In this document: positions 1 to 8,585 of the stretch, piece by piece
Layout: every line of letters begins with the position of its first letter
How positions within the stretch are numbered: position 1 is the first letter of the stretch
Assembly (NCBI RefSeq): GCF_023734095.1
Contig: NZ_AP024620.1
Coordinates: 1,298,501 to 1,362,500, forward strand
Origin: Moorella sp. Hama-1
Lineage (GTDB): Bacteria; Bacillota; DSM-521; Neomoorellales; Neomoorellaceae
Length of the DNA stretch: 64,000 nt
Direction: 5' to 3'
Notes under the pieces: model-generated
Databases searched by the model: none
Told to the model about the DNA's origin: nothing
What the model saw: the letters and a program-made list of their open reading frames with translations, nothing else
Translations under genes and position numbers: made by a program

Positions 1-147
1 AATCAGGTCAGGTTTCCCGGCAGCCAGGGCCAGAGCCTGGGTACCGTTGGCGGCAACTTCGACCTCATAACCCTCGTAGGTCAGGGCTCGCTTGAGCATG
101 GAAGTAATTCTGGGATCATCGTCAACAACCAGGATCCGGGTCCGCAC
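1..147 (-). CDS. Response regulator, N-terminal fragment (cut by window edge)
   Basis: The minus strand from position 147 reads (M)RTRILVVDDDPRITSM and onward for 49 codons to the window edge. This is the first half of a CheY-type receiver domain: beta-1 hydrophobic run, then the acidic DDD triad (residues 9-11) that binds Mg2+ in phosphotransfer. The phospho-accepting Asp would lie just beyond the edge. The start is GTG, chosen because a strong GGAGGAGGTG ribosome site ends 6 bases upstream. The output domain is outside the window, so its target is unknown. A solitary kinase lies at 8.6-9.3 kb, but nothing here links the two. Confidence 0.85.
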   Translation of the reverse strand, partial: MRTRILVVDDDPRITSMLKRALTYEGYEVEVAANGTQALALAAGKPDLI

Positions 148-372
148 TGGTTACACCTCCTCCAAGTTGTCCTAAATATAACGCGGAGTCCTTGTGCCTG
201 TCAAGGGCGACAGGGATTATAGACGGGCGGCGTATAGGAAACGCCCTGGCCCTAATTCTTCCAGGAGCTGGCCGCGCCGGAGGTCGGAATTTAAAGCCTT
301 CCTTACAATGCTGGATATAAGTCTCTGCTGGCGGGTTATGCGTCAGGCCCGGGATTTGGGTTTAGTTAGTGC

Positions 373-401
373 TTGACTTTGTCCTGGTGCTGTGCTATTA
401 T
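373..401 (+). promoter_or_regulatory. Promoter of tRNA-Gln
   Basis: A -35 element TTGACT (373-378) is followed after 17 bases by TATTAT (396-401); an overlapping TATAAT at 399-404 is an alternative -10 with a 20-base spacer. The tRNA begins about 20 bases downstream. This is a housekeeping sigma-A type arrangement. Confidence 0.7.
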
Positions 402-422
402 AATTCGTGCGCGAAAAAATGA

Positions 423-496
423 TGCGGGATGGTGTAGCGGTAGCACCCATGACTCTGGATCATGTTGCCCAGGTTCGAATCCTGGTCCCGCAGCCA
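423..496 (+). tRNA. tRNA-Gln (anticodon CTG)
   Basis: A full cloverleaf can be drawn: acceptor TGCGGGA pairs with TCCCGCA, D arm GTGTAGCGGTAGCAC, anticodon stem CATGA/TCATG around loop CTCTGGA (anticodon CTG), T arm CAGG-TTCGAAT-CCTG, discriminator G and encoded CCA. The U1-A72 pair is typical of bacterial tRNA-Gln. It has its own promoter and terminator, so it is a monocistronic unit. The glutamyl-tRNA synthetase gene lies convergently next to it, which is notable because many Firmicutes make Gln-tRNA through mischarging by GltX and GatCAB, but that route is not shown here. Confidence 0.95.
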
Positions 497-501
497 GTAA
501 A

Positions 502-538
502 AGAACCTCCCTTTCAGTCAGAAGGAGGTTCTTTTTTT
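502..538 (+). terminator. Rho-independent terminator of tRNA-Gln
   Basis: A 9-bp stem AGAACCTCC / GGAGGTTCT with a 13-base loop is followed directly by a run of T, six bases after the tRNA CCA end. Confidence 0.9.
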
Positions 539-580
539 ATGCCAATGCCTGCTCCATGAAGTCAATCGACATATTAATAA

Positions 581-610
581 GCATAAAGGGCCGGTTTGCG
601 GACCGGCCCT
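581..610 (-). terminator. Probable terminator downstream of gltX
   Basis: A 9-bp GC-rich stem (AGGGCCGGT / ACCGGCCCT, 587-595 and 602-610) lies 35 bases past the gltX stop. On the minus strand it is followed only by a short T-rich tract (TTTATG), so termination strength is uncertain. Confidence 0.65.
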
Positions 611-645
611 AATAGGTAAAGCCCCATGAGCAAGGTGGCTTAAGC

Positions 646-2118
646 TTACGCCAGGTTTTCCCGGATCCACCTGGCAGCCCGGTGCAGGCGTTCCAGGACG
701 GTTTCCCGGCCCAGGAGTTCCATAATCTCGAAGAGCCCCGGTCCCATGGTCCGGCCGGAGATGGCCAGGCGGGTGGGATGAAAGAGCTGCCCTGTTGACA
801 GACCCTTTCTTTCCGCCAGGTTCCGGTAGGCTTCTTCAGCCATCAGGGCGTTAAACTCGGGTAAAGCCTTTAACTCCTCCCCGGCCTCCTCCAGCAAGGC
901 CGCTGCCCCGGGCTTGGCGAAATGTTTCCGAACTCCTTTTTCATCATAACTGGTAACCTCGGTGAAAAAGTAACTGGCGGCATCGGCGACCTCAGCCAGG
1001 GTCTTGACCCGGTCCCGGACGGCGCCGACAATACCCCGCACATGATTATACTCCTCCGGCGGCAATGACCCGGAAAGCAGCCCCCGGGCCTGGAGGAAAG
1101 GCACGGCTAGCCGGGTAACCCGATCCAGGTCACCCTCCCGGAGGTAATGGCCGTTGATCCAGGTTAGCTTTTTAGTATCATAAATGGCAGCGTTTTTGGA
1201 AACCCGTTCCAGGGAAAACCGGGCCACCATTTCTTCCAGGGGCATAATCTCCTCTTCATCTTCCGGTGACCAGCCCAGGAGGGCCAGGTAGTTAATAATG
1301 GCTTCGGGCAAATAACCTTCATCCCGGTATTCCTCGACTGAAGTGGCACCGTGGCGCTTACTCAGTTTACTCCGATCGGGGGCCAGGATCATGGGTACGT
1401 GGGCAAAGGCAGGCAAATCATACCCCAGGGCCTCATAAACTAAAATCTGTTTGGGGGTGTTGGAGAGGTGTTCCTCGGCCCTGATGATATGGCTGATTTG
1501 CATTAAATGGTCATCGACCACCGTGGCAAAATTATAGGTGGGCATACCGTTGGATTTAAAGATAATAAAATCATCAATGGTCTCGTTGGCAAAGGTTACC
1601 TCACCGCGGATCAGGTCCCGGACCACAGTAGAACCTTCCGCCGGCACAGCCAGGCGCACAACCGGTTGCCGGCCCTCCTGCTCCAGGCGGGTCCTGTCGG
1701 CTGGGGTTAGATAACGGCAGCGACGGTCATACATGGGGGGGCGGCCCTCAGCCTGGGCTTTCTTACGCCGTTCAGCCAGCTCCTCGACGGCACAGTAACA
1801 CAGGTAAGCCTTACCCTCATTTAATAAGCGTTCGGCCTCCCGACGGTAAATCTCCAGCCGCTGGGACTGCAGATAGGGTCCGAACTGGCCTCCCTTTTCC
1901 GGCCCTTCATCCCAATCCAAACCCAGCCAGCTCATGGCAGCCAGGATTTCTTTGTAGGAAGCCTCGGTGGAACGTTCAGTATCTGTATCATCAATACGCA
2001 GGACAAATGCTCCCTGATGGTGCCGGGCAAAAAGCCAGTTAAATAAAGCTGTTCGCGCTCCACCAATATGCAGGCTGCCGGTGGGGCTGGGGGCAAAACG
2101 AACCCGAACCATTTCCAA
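646..2118 (-). CDS. gltX: Glutamyl-tRNA synthetase (class I)
   Basis: Charges tRNA with glutamate in the cytoplasm. The 490-residue length is normal for the family. The HIGH-type signature appears as [13 protein letters not shown] near residue 11, and the KMSKS loop as KLSKR in the middle of the protein. A C-x-C pair plus YDRRC at about residues 107-133 resembles the zinc site of the E. coli-type enzyme. The C-terminal half is the helical anticodon-binding domain. The ATG at 2118 or the ATG two codons later could be used. It follows the glycosyltransferase gene by 12 bases, suggesting cotranscription. Whether it also charges tRNA-Gln cannot be decided from the sequence. Confidence 0.96.
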   Translation of the reverse strand: MEMVRVRFAPSPTGSLHIGGARTALFNWLFARHHQGAFVLRIDDTDTERSTEASYKEILAAMSWLGLDWDEGPEKGGQFGPYLQSQRLEIYRREAERLLNEGKAYLCYCAVEELAERRKKAQAEGRPPMYDRRCRYLTPADRTRLEQEGRQPVVRLAVPAEGSTVVRDLIRGEVTFANETIDDFIIFKSNGMPTYNFATVVDDHLMQISHIIRAEEHLSNTPKQILVYEALGYDLPAFAHVPMILAPDRSKLSKRHGATSVEEYRDEGYLPEAIINYLALLGWSPEDEEEIMPLEEMVARFSLERVSKNAAIYDTKKLTWINGHYLREGDLDRVTRLAVPFLQARGLLSGSLPPEEYNHVRGIVGAVRDRVKTLAEVADAASYFFTEVTSYDEKGVRKHFAKPGAAALLEEAGEELKALPEFNALMAEEAYRNLAERKGLSTGQLFHPTRLAISGRTMGPGLFEIMELLGRETVLERLHRAARWIRENLA

Positions 2119-2130
2119 GTAGCAACACTC

Positions 2131-3264
2131 CTATCTAAGTAACTCCTGGTATTGGTCCGCCAGGCGGCGGGCCATGGTTGCCGCCGCCAGGGAGACAGCG
2201 TTAAGGCGTCCCTGCCGGCCCAATTCGGTCCGCAGGTGGCTATCCAGAACCAGCTCCCGGATGCGACTGCTGAAGGCATCCAGATCTAAAGGGGTCAAGT
2301 AACCGTCCCGGCCGTCGTCCACCATCTCCTGTACGCCCCGGGCCTTAACGGCGACTACCGGGAGACCGGCAGCTTTGGCTTCCCCGATTACCAGGCCCTG
2401 GGTTTCCGTAACAGAGGCAAAGATAAATAAATCGGCGCCGGCATAGACGGCCGGCATCTCCTCGAAGGGGAAGGAACCGGCAAAGGTTACTGCCCCTGCG
2501 ATACCCAGGGTCCTGGTCTGGTGTTTTAACTCCCCCTGCAGGGGGCCGCTGCCTACCAGAACCAGGTGGGTCTGCGACACTTCTTGATGGACCCTGGCAA
2601 AGGCCTGCAGGACGAAGGTTATATTCTTTTCCTGGCCCAGACGGCCGGCGTGGAGGAGGATGATGGCCTCCCCTGGTAGCTCCAGGTGCCGGCGTAACCA
2701 GGTGGGATCAATACCCTGGAAACGCTCCAGATCTATCCCTGTGGGAATACTAACTACCGGTACCCGGAGGCCGTTTTCCTGCAGGTAATGGGCGATGTTA
2801 TGCGTCGGGGCGATCACCAGCTGGCAACGATTACAAAAAGATATTGTATAATTCCTTACTACCCGGCCTAATAATCTGGGCGCCAGGGGAAAATAATGGA
2901 CATATTCCTCGTAAAGGGTGTGGTAAGTAGCCACCAGGGGCAGACCTAGTTTACGGGCCATCCTGGCCCCCAGCCGCCCCAGTAAAAAAGGCGAATGGAC
3001 GTGAATCAAATCAACCCCCAGCCGGCGTAGGGTGCGGGGGAGGCCGGGGGCTACGGGGATGGCCAGGGCGAATTCTTTAAAAGTGGGGGCCTTAATAGCC
3101 CGGAAACGGTAAATATCTTTTTCCGGTTGGCAGTTACCATAGTCAGGGGCAAAGATGGTAACCCGGTGCCCCAGGTTCCGGAGTTCCCTGCTGAAGGTAA
3201 CTACCGATCGGACGACCCCGCTAGTATAGGGCAAATAACTGTCAGTAAAGACGCCAATATGCAT
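2131..3264 (-). CDS. GT4-family glycosyltransferase, diacylglycerol glucosyltransferase-like
   Basis: A 377-residue GT-B fold enzyme. The N-terminus (HIGVFTDSYLPYTSGV) has the glycine-containing loop and the TxGV signature of GT4 members that glycosylate lipids. The C-terminal nucleotide-sugar half has HAGRLGQEKN near residue 206 and the EX7E-type motif ETQGLVIGEAKAAGLPVVA near residue 287. Close family members transfer glucose or mannose to diacylglycerol or phosphatidylinositol at the inner membrane face. The exact acceptor is not readable. It lies in a minus-strand run with a CBS protein upstream (16-base gap) and gltX downstream. Confidence 0.85.
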   Translation of the reverse strand: MHIGVFTDSYLPYTSGVVRSVVTFSRELRNLGHRVTIFAPDYGNCQPEKDIYRFRAIKAPTFKEFALAIPVAPGLPRTLRRLGVDLIHVHSPFLLGRLGARMARKLGLPLVATYHTLYEEYVHYFPLAPRLLGRVVRNYTISFCNRCQLVIAPTHNIAHYLQENGLRVPVVSIPTGIDLERFQGIDPTWLRRHLELPGEAIILLHAGRLGQEKNITFVLQAFARVHQEVSQTHLVLVGSGPLQGELKHQTRTLGIAGAVTFAGSFPFEEMPAVYAGADLFIFASVTETQGLVIGEAKAAGLPVVAVKARGVQEMVDDGRDGYLTPLDLDAFSSRIRELVLDSHLRTELGRQGRLNAVSLAAATMARRLADQYQELLR

Positions 3265-3280
3265 GAAGGTACCCCTTTTC

Positions 3281-3736
3281 TCAAGGGGTACTCCTGGCTA
3301 CGGCCTGGACAATATCGTGGCGCCGTACCAGGCCAACCAGGCGGTTCTGGTTGGTAATGGGTACCTGTTTGATCTTCCGGTCACTCATTAACCCGGCGAC
3401 CTCGGCGATAGTGGCCCCTTCGCTGGCGGTAATGACCCTGCGGGTCATGATTTCTTTAACCGGCCGGGAAGTTAAGGCCTGGATCTTACTATTCAAGTCG
3501 CTGGTATCTTCCAGGACAAAGACTGAGTTGAAGAGGTCAATATATACCGGCCGCCGTTGCCGGATGGCTGCCATGATATCGCCATCGGTGACGATTCCCT
3601 GGAGCTTGCCTTTATTATCCACCACCACGGCACAGGTAATGCCCTTTTGTAAAAATAGGTCGACCACTGCTCTGACGGTATCTTCAGGGTGGACTACGGC
3701 CACATCAGTAGTCATAATGTCCCGGGCCAGGATCAT
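3281..3736 (-). CDS. Tandem CBS-domain protein
   Basis: A 151-residue protein made of two CBS motifs: residues 4-60 (DIMTTDVAVVHPEDTVR, TDGDI) and 95-148 (EIMTRRVITASEGATI, RRHDI). Such paired domains bind adenine nucleotides and act as energy sensors, usually on a partner protein. No catalytic domain is fused. The start ATG has a good GGAGGGAGAA site upstream. It lies just upstream of the glycosyltransferase gene. A second CBS protein (with an ACT domain) is 600 bases away on the other strand; the two may have arisen from related modules. Confidence 0.9.
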   Translation of the reverse strand: MILARDIMTTDVAVVHPEDTVRAVVDLFLQKGITCAVVVDNKGKLQGIVTDGDIMAAIRQRRPVYIDLFNSVFVLEDTSDLNSKIQALTSRPVKEIMTRRVITASEGATIAEVAGLMSDRKIKQVPITNQNRLVGLVRRHDIVQAVARSTP

Positions 3737-3769
3737 GGTTCTCCCTCCTTATTAAAATTTATTATATCA

Positions 3770-4231
3770 CTATGGCCTCAAGGTAGCCACCACCCGCTTG
3801 GGTTTTAAGAGGAAATCCAGGGCCGCCAGGATGTCGGTAAAAACGACATCGGTGGCCTGCAGGGCCCGGCCCGAGGCTCCCTCTGGACCAAGGACAAGTA
3901 ACCCCAGGGCGGCCCGGGCAAGCATCAGGGCGTCGTTATTGCCATTACCAACGGCCGCCGTATGCTCTGCCCCCAGGGCAATCACCAGGAGCTCCTTATC
4001 TTCACCGCCGTCAACCTTAGTCAACTGTACCGGCAGGTCTCGGCAGGCCCGGGCTGCAGTCCCAAAGGTATCAGCCGTCAGGACATAAATCCTGGTGGCC
4101 GTCGCCAGGGCCTGCAGGCGCGATACCACTCCAGGCAGGAGCTCCCCGTCGCAGGCCAGGGTACCGTTAAAATCCAGGACAACGTGCTTAATGGTGATTA
4201 TTTTTTGCCCGGGTAGCTGATAGGCTAACAT
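3770..4231 (-). CDS. Small HAD-superfamily phosphatase-like protein
   Basis: A 153-residue protein resembling the catalytic P-domain of P-type ATPases as a free-standing soluble form. Motif I is DFNGTL (residue 19 region), a TAD motif II lies in YVLTADTF, and GNGNND forms motif IV with its acidic metal ligands. The ATG at 4231 was chosen because GGGGAG lies 5 bases before it; a longer reading frame extends upstream to 4330 but has no ribosome site. In motif I the usual second Asp of DxD is Asn, as in P-type ATPase-like hydrolases that lack the acid/base residue. Substrate unknown. Confidence 0.75.
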   Translation of the reverse strand: MLAYQLPGQKIITIKHVVLDFNGTLACDGELLPGVVSRLQALATATRIYVLTADTFGTAARACRDLPVQLTKVDGGEDKELLVIALGAEHTAAVGNGNNDALMLARAALGLLVLGPEGASGRALQATDVVFTDILAALDFLLKPKRVVATLRP

Positions 4232-4344
4232 TATTCTCCCCTGCCAAAAATATTTATAATCTTCTTCCCCGCTCCAGCAGGATTTATCAAGACCTGGACG
4301 AAATAGATCCTTAAGATAGACCACTAACAAGGAGGTTGGTCAGG

Positions 4345-4989
4345 ATGTTTGTCCGCGACCATATGACTCCCCATCCCATTACCGTAACTAAAGAGACCTC
4401 TGTCCTTGATGCCCTGGAGTTGATGAAAAAGAATAAAATCCGACGGTTGCCGGTGGTTCAGGACGGGCGCCTGGTGGGCCTGGTTACCGAACGGGATATC
4501 CTGAGGGTCTCCCCTTCCCCGGCTTCTACCCTGAGCGTTTTTGAGGTTAACTACCTGGTGGCCAAGATGGCGGTCAAGGATGCCATGATTAAGCGTCCGG
4601 TTACCGTTCCCCCGGATATGACCATCGAAGAGGCGGCCCTGTTAATGCGGGAGCATAAGATCGATAACCTCCTGGTAATGGAAAAGGATCAACTGGTGGG
4701 GATTATTACTCAGACCGATCTCTTTGAAGCCCTGATCAAACTCTTTGGCCTGCGGCGACCGGGCATTCGTTTGACCCTGGAAGTAGTCGATCGTATCGGC
4801 GTGCTGGCCGAAATCGCCCGGCTGGTCAAGGAGGCGGGCATCAATATCATTAACGTCGCCAACCGCCACAAGGACGATGTCCACACCTACGTCGTCCTGC
4901 GGCTGGCGACGGATGACGTGAGCAAGCTCATTCCGGCCCTGGAGGCCAGGGATTACCGGGTCGTCCACGTCAGCCCCTATAACGGGTAA
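4345..4989 (+). CDS. CBS-CBS-ACT domain protein, AcuB-like
   Basis: A 214-residue protein with two CBS motifs (residues 2-55 with DHMTPHPITV and TERDIL; 75-130 with DAMIKRPVTV and TQTDLF) followed by an ACT domain (about 140-212, RLTLEVVDRIGVLAEIARLVKEAG cut short as RLTLEVVDRIG). This order is that of AcuB-type proteins, thought to sense adenylates and small metabolites such as amino acids. The start ATG at 4345 sits 9 bases after AAGGAGG; an upstream TTG at 4336 is too close to the site. It is a single plus-strand gene with its own terminator. Its partner is unknown. Confidence 0.88.
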   Translation: MFVRDHMTPHPITVTKETSVLDALELMKKNKIRRLPVVQDGRLVGLVTERDILRVSPSPASTLSVFEVNYLVAKMAVKDAMIKRPVTVPPDMTIEEAALLMREHKIDNLLVMEKDQLVGIITQTDLFEALIKLFGLRRPGIRLTLEVVDRIGVLAEIARLVKEAGINIINVANRHKDDVHTYVVLRLATDDVSKLIPALEARDYRVVHVSPYNG

Positions 4990-5065
4990 ACAGCTCGCTG
5001 AACTAAGGACTGGAGGCCTGTACCCGGCTGGACGCAACTAGCAAACTCAGGATTATCATTGCCCT

Positions 5066-5090
5066 GGCCCTATACGGGCCGTTTTTTTTT
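5066..5090 (+). terminator. Terminator after the CBS-ACT gene
   Basis: A short stem GGCCC / GGGCC with loop TATAC is followed by G and nine T. The T tract touches the stop codon of the convergent nrdJ gene (TAA read from 5089-5091). Confidence 0.75.
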
Positions 5091-8000
5091 AGCCGCATTT
5101 ACTGAAACCGCAACTGCAGGTAACGCATCCCTCCTGAAAATAGAGGGAGGAACCGCACTCCGGGCAGATACCCCGGGCAATGAGCTCGGCTTCTTCGGTG
5201 GCGCTCAGGGAATGGAAACCAGGGGTCCCAACATCAGCGGTGGCACCGATCTCGGCCAGGGCTTTACTGTCGAAATCAGGCGGTAACTGGTAAGGACCGT
5301 GGTCATGCCAGTTTTTAAGCTCCTGGGCCAGGACGCGGCCAATGATATCGGGACAGGACTTCCCGATAATGCTCTTATCGGTGGCCCGGCGGCGTAAGAA
5401 ATTGGGGCAACTGACGGAGGTCAGCTGGTCGATGATGGCCTCGGGAGCGATGTTGGCCCGGAGGGCCAGGGATATTAGCCGGCTGACCCCCTCGGTGAAA
5501 CCGCTGCAGCCACCGGAGGAACCGGTGGTGGCGAAGGTTTCGATCAGACCCTCCTGGTCATAGTTAACGGTAATATACATCTTGCCGCAACCGGTCTTCA
5601 CCTGCTCGGTGACGCCGCAGGTACGTTTCGGCCGCGGCCGGGGGTAGGTTTTTTGCCGGTCGGGCTCGCTAGCTGTTTTGCCGGTACCGGTAACCAGGAC
5701 TTCCTTTTCCCGGCTGCCGGAGCGATAGACGGTAACTCCCTTGCACCCCAGGCGGTAGGCCAGTTCATAAGCCCGGCGCACGTCTTCCCGGGTGGCTTCC
5801 GGGGGGAAGTTGACGGTTTTGGAAACGGCGTTATCGGTACTGGCCTGGAAGGCCGCCTGCATGCGGATGTGCCATTCCGGGCTGATCTCCAGGGCGGTCA
5901 CAAATACCCGGCGCATCTCCGGCGGGATGGCGGCAATCTCCCGGACCCGGGCCCCGGCGGCAATCAGGTTGAAAATGGCCTGCCCTTCTTCCGGGGTAAA
6001 ATTGGTTCCAATGTAGGCCTGGAAAAAGGGATTGACCTCCACCAGGCTGGCGCCATCGAGGACGTTTTTGGTATAGGCCAGGGCAAAGACCGGCTCAATA
6101 CCGGAGGTAGTACCGGCAATCATGCTGATGGTGCCCGTCGGGGCGATGGTGGTGCAGGTGGCGTTGCGCAGCTGCTGGCCCTGGTAAATACTCTTCTCGA
6201 TGTTCGGGAAGCTGCCCCGCTCCAGGGCCAGTTCCGCTGAGGCCTGATGGGCTTCCTTCTGGATAAAGGCCATGACCTTCCGTCCCAGTTCGACGGCTTC
6301 TTCGGAATCGTAGGGCAGCCGGAGTTGGAAGAGCATATCGGCCCACCCCATGACCCCCAGGCCGATCTTACGGTTACCCTGAACCATAGCCGTAATCTTC
6401 TCCAGGGGGAAGTCGTTGATTTCAATAACGTTATCCAGGAAGCGTACCGCCAGGTGGACGGTAGCTGCCAACTTGTCCCAATCCACTCCCCCCTCCCGGA
6501 CCATATTCGCCAGGTTCAGGGAGCCCAGGTTACAGGCCTCGTAGGGCAGTAAAGGCTGTTCGCCACAGTTATGGGCGTAAATGCCGTTGGCGTCGAAGGC
6601 GTTGATACCGGGAACCTGTACGTCATATACGTCTTCAAATCCATCAGCTTTAATGGCACGGACTGTGGCTATAAATCGTTCACGATTCATTCCGCGATGG
6701 TAAGACGTAAGAAGTGTATTTAATTTCCTCGCCTTAGCGACATCGCCAAAGCCGATGCGATCGGCGAAAAAGGCCAGGTTATCCCCGCTGATGACCAGCT
6801 CATGCTGGGCCTTGATTTCATACTCGCGGGTACCTCCTTTACCATCGGGCAAGGGATGCTTACCGGCTGGACGTCGTTCGACATAAATGGTGCTGATAAT
6901 ACCCAGGCGCAGGAGCATGCGCTGTACGGTTTGCAAGAGTTCAAGGTTACTTTGGGCCAGACGGATACTAACACCCTTTTGCTGGCTCCCCTGGACTGAG
7001 GCATCGCAGTCAAACAGACCGCGCAGGAAGCCCCGGTAGCCGTCTGACGAAGCCCGTTCCATTGCTGGGGTAATGATCTTGGCGCCGGGTCCCATACCAA
7101 TTTGCTTGGCCAGCATTTTCAGGCTGACTGACTTGAGGCGGAATTCGCCGCGTCCTTTAACGGGCAACCACCCGCGGAAATCAGAGCGATGGGGTAATCG
7201 GCTGGTATAGTCTAAAGCCAGCCTCATTACGGCATTCGGACCTTCATTGGCCGACAAACCGTTTACTACCCGTTCTCCCAGCCAAACTGAAAGGATGGCA
7301 GTCTCCTTTTTAAGGACGCCATCACCGACCAGGAGACCGAGGAGGTAACCCTCACCCTCCGTTAATTCGCCGGGCCAACCTGCCAGGGGACGGTGGTTAT
7401 GCAGGACAATCTGATCGCCGGGCTGCAACTCTTTAACCGGGACCCATTCGGAAACAATACGGTAGCGCCTCCGGTCCACCACACGTAGCACTCGGTGGTC
7501 AGGGGTGAGCCGGACACTGTATCCTTCCCGGGTGCGCAGACTGACGACCGGCTTTGTCCCCGTCTTGAAGAAGCCTTCTTTTCCTGTGGTGTAGGGCCTG
7601 CCGTTGACTACTGCTGTAAAGGGCTGGCCCACCAGTTCCCAGACCTGACGTGGACCTTCGGTGGTAGTGACCCACGTGTCGCCCGGGACACAGGGGTTGG
7701 TAGCTTCGATCTCCCCCAGCTCCGGGGTGGGGTTATCCTGGTTGAGGCGGTCCAGAAAGATAATACCCGGTTCGCCGTTGGCCCAGGCGTGGTTGACAAT
7801 CTCCGCGAAAACCTGCTGCGCTTTAAGCTTTTGATATACCCGGCCGCCGAACTGCAACTCATAGTAATCGTCCCGGGCCAGGGCGTCCATGAATTCTTTA
7901 GTCAGGCCCACAGAGATATTGAAGTTGGTCAGTTCGTTGTTGTTCTCTTTGCAGGAGATAAACTCCAGGATATCCGGGTGGTCGACCCGCAGGATGCCCA

Positions 8001-8517
8001 TGTTGGCGCCGCGCCTGGTACCTCCCTGTTTGATGGCCTCGGTGGCGGCATTAAAGACCTTCATAAAGGAGACGGGGCCTGAGGCTACGCCACCGGTGGA
8101 GCGGACGGGGCTATTCTTGGGGCGCAGGCGGCTGAAGGCAAAGCCCGTCCCCCCACCGCTTTTATGGATCAGGGCGGCGTCCTTGACGGCCGTAAAGATG
8201 GCATCCATACTATCATCGACGGGTAAGACAAAACAGGCCGAGAGCTGGCCCAGCTCCCGGCCGGCATTCATCAGGGTAGGGCTGTTGGGGAGGAAGTCCC
8301 AGCTGGTCATGAGCTGGTAGAAACGGTCGGTGTAATCGTCAACCTGCTCTTCTTTCAAGGAAGGATTAAAAAGCCTTTCCGCCCCTGCGACGGCCGCTGC
8401 TACCCGGCGAAACATCTCCTCCGGTGTCTCCACCGGGACGCCATTTTCTTTTTTAAGATAACGTTTTTCGAGGATCACCCGGGCGTTGTCGGTAATTTTC
8501 ATCTCGTCACCATCCAT
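5089..8517 (-). CDS. nrdJ: Adenosylcobalamin-dependent (class II) ribonucleotide reductase with intein
   Basis: Reduces ribonucleotides to deoxyribonucleotides using a 5'-deoxyadenosyl radical from B12. The 1142-codon frame holds a 767-residue host protein plus a 375-residue intein (separate entry). Host landmarks are NSPTLMNAG (residue 78), SACFVLPV (93), the NPC/GEQPLLPYEACNLGSLNL active-site segment split by the intein, PTGTISMIAG, and a C-terminal zinc-finger-like CPECG...CVTCSCGFSKCG with the redox cysteines. No N-terminal ATP-cone is evident. Start is ATG 8517; the ATG at 8502 has a better GGTGA site and may be the true start. A tandem of DnaA-box-like 9-mers lies 30-60 bases upstream. 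Confidence 0.95.
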   Translation of the reverse strand: MDGDEMKITDNARVILEKRYLKKENGVPVETPEEMFRRVAAAVAGAERLFNPSLKEEQVDDYTDRFYQLMTSWDFLPNSPTLMNAGRELGQLSACFVLPVDDSMDAIFTAVKDAALIHKSGGGTGFAFSRLRPKNSPVRSTGGVASGPVSFMKVFNAATEAIKQGGTRRGANMGILRVDHPDILEFISCKENNNELTNFNISVGLTKEFMDALARDDYYELQFGGRVYQKLKAQQVFAEIVNHAWANGEPGIIFLDRLNQDNPTPELGEIEATNPCVPGDTWVTTTEGPRQVWELVGQPFTAVVNGRPYTTGKEGFFKTGTKPVVSLRTREGYSVRLTPDHRVLRVVDRRRYRIVSEWVPVKELQPGDQIVLHNHRPLAGWPGELTEGEGYLLGLLVGDGVLKKETAILSVWLGERVVNGLSANEGPNAVMRLALDYTSRLPHRSDFRGWLPVKGRGEFRLKSVSLKMLAKQIGMGPGAKIITPAMERASSDGYRGFLRGLFDCDASVQGSQQKGVSIRLAQSNLELLQTVQRMLLRLGIISTIYVERRPAGKHPLPDGKGGTREYEIKAQHELVISGDNLAFFADRIGFGDVAKARKLNTLLTSYHRGMNRERFIATVRAIKADGFEDVYDVQVPGINAFDANGIYAHNCGEQPLLPYEACNLGSLNLANMVREGGVDWDKLAATVHLAVRFLDNVIEINDFPLEKITAMVQGNRKIGLGVMGWADMLFQLRLPYDSEEAVELGRKVMAFIQKEAHQASAELALERGSFPNIEKSIYQGQQLRNATCTTIAPTGTISMIAGTTSGIEPVFALAYTKNVLDGASLVEVNPFFQAYIGTNFTPEEGQAIFNLIAAGARVREIAAIPPEMRRVFVTALEISPEWHIRMQAAFQASTDNAVSKTVNFPPEATREDVRRAYELAYRLGCKGVTVYRSGSREKEVLVTGTGKTASEPDRQKTYPRPRPKRTCGVTEQVKTGCGKMYITVNYDQEGLIETFATTGSSGGCSGFTEGVSRLISLALRANIAPEAIIDQLTSVSCPNFLRRRATDKSIIGKSCPDIIGRVLAQELKNWHDHGPYQLPPDFDSKALAEIGATADVGTPGFHSLSATEEAELIARGICPECGSSLYFQEGCVTCSCGFSKCG
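6568..7692 (-). other. LAGLIDADG-type intein inside nrdJ
   Basis: The intein starts at Cys276 of the precursor (CVPGDTWVTT, block A) and ends with GIYAHN before Cys+1. Block B is LTPDHRVLRV; the endonuclease motifs are YLLGLLVGDGVL and FLRGLFDCDASV, each with an acidic residue; block F is FEDVYDVQVPG and block G ends in His-Asn. All splicing residues are present, and both endonuclease motifs look intact, so it should splice and may home. It is 375 residues long. After excision the host reads ATNP-CGEQPL. Confidence 0.93.
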
Positions 8518-8546
8518 AATATGACATCACATGAAATTAGTAGAAG

Positions 8547-8576
8547 TTATCTACAATGTTATCCACTTTATCCACT
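8547..8576. promoter_or_regulatory. Three tandem DnaA-box-like 9-mers upstream of nrdJ
   Basis: TTATCTACA (8547-8555), TTATCCACT (8559-8567) and TTATCCACT (8568-8576) lie in one orientation in the 68-base gap between the nrdJ start and the histidine kinase stop. The known consensus is TTATCCACA, so each site differs at one position. Control of ribonucleotide reductase genes by DnaA is known in other bacteria; binding here is inferred. Confidence 0.55.
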
Positions 8577-8585
8577 GGTTCTAGT

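Noticed and set aside
148-372. Intergenic stretch before tRNA-Gln, considered as a leader or small gene
   Set aside because: Short frames there have no ribosome site; no convincing structure or known motif was seen apart from the tRNA promoter.
4231-4330. 33-residue N-terminal extension of the HAD protein
   Set aside because: No ribosome site at 4330, while the internal ATG at 4231 has GGGGAG; the extension has no domain character and overlaps the divergent promoter region.
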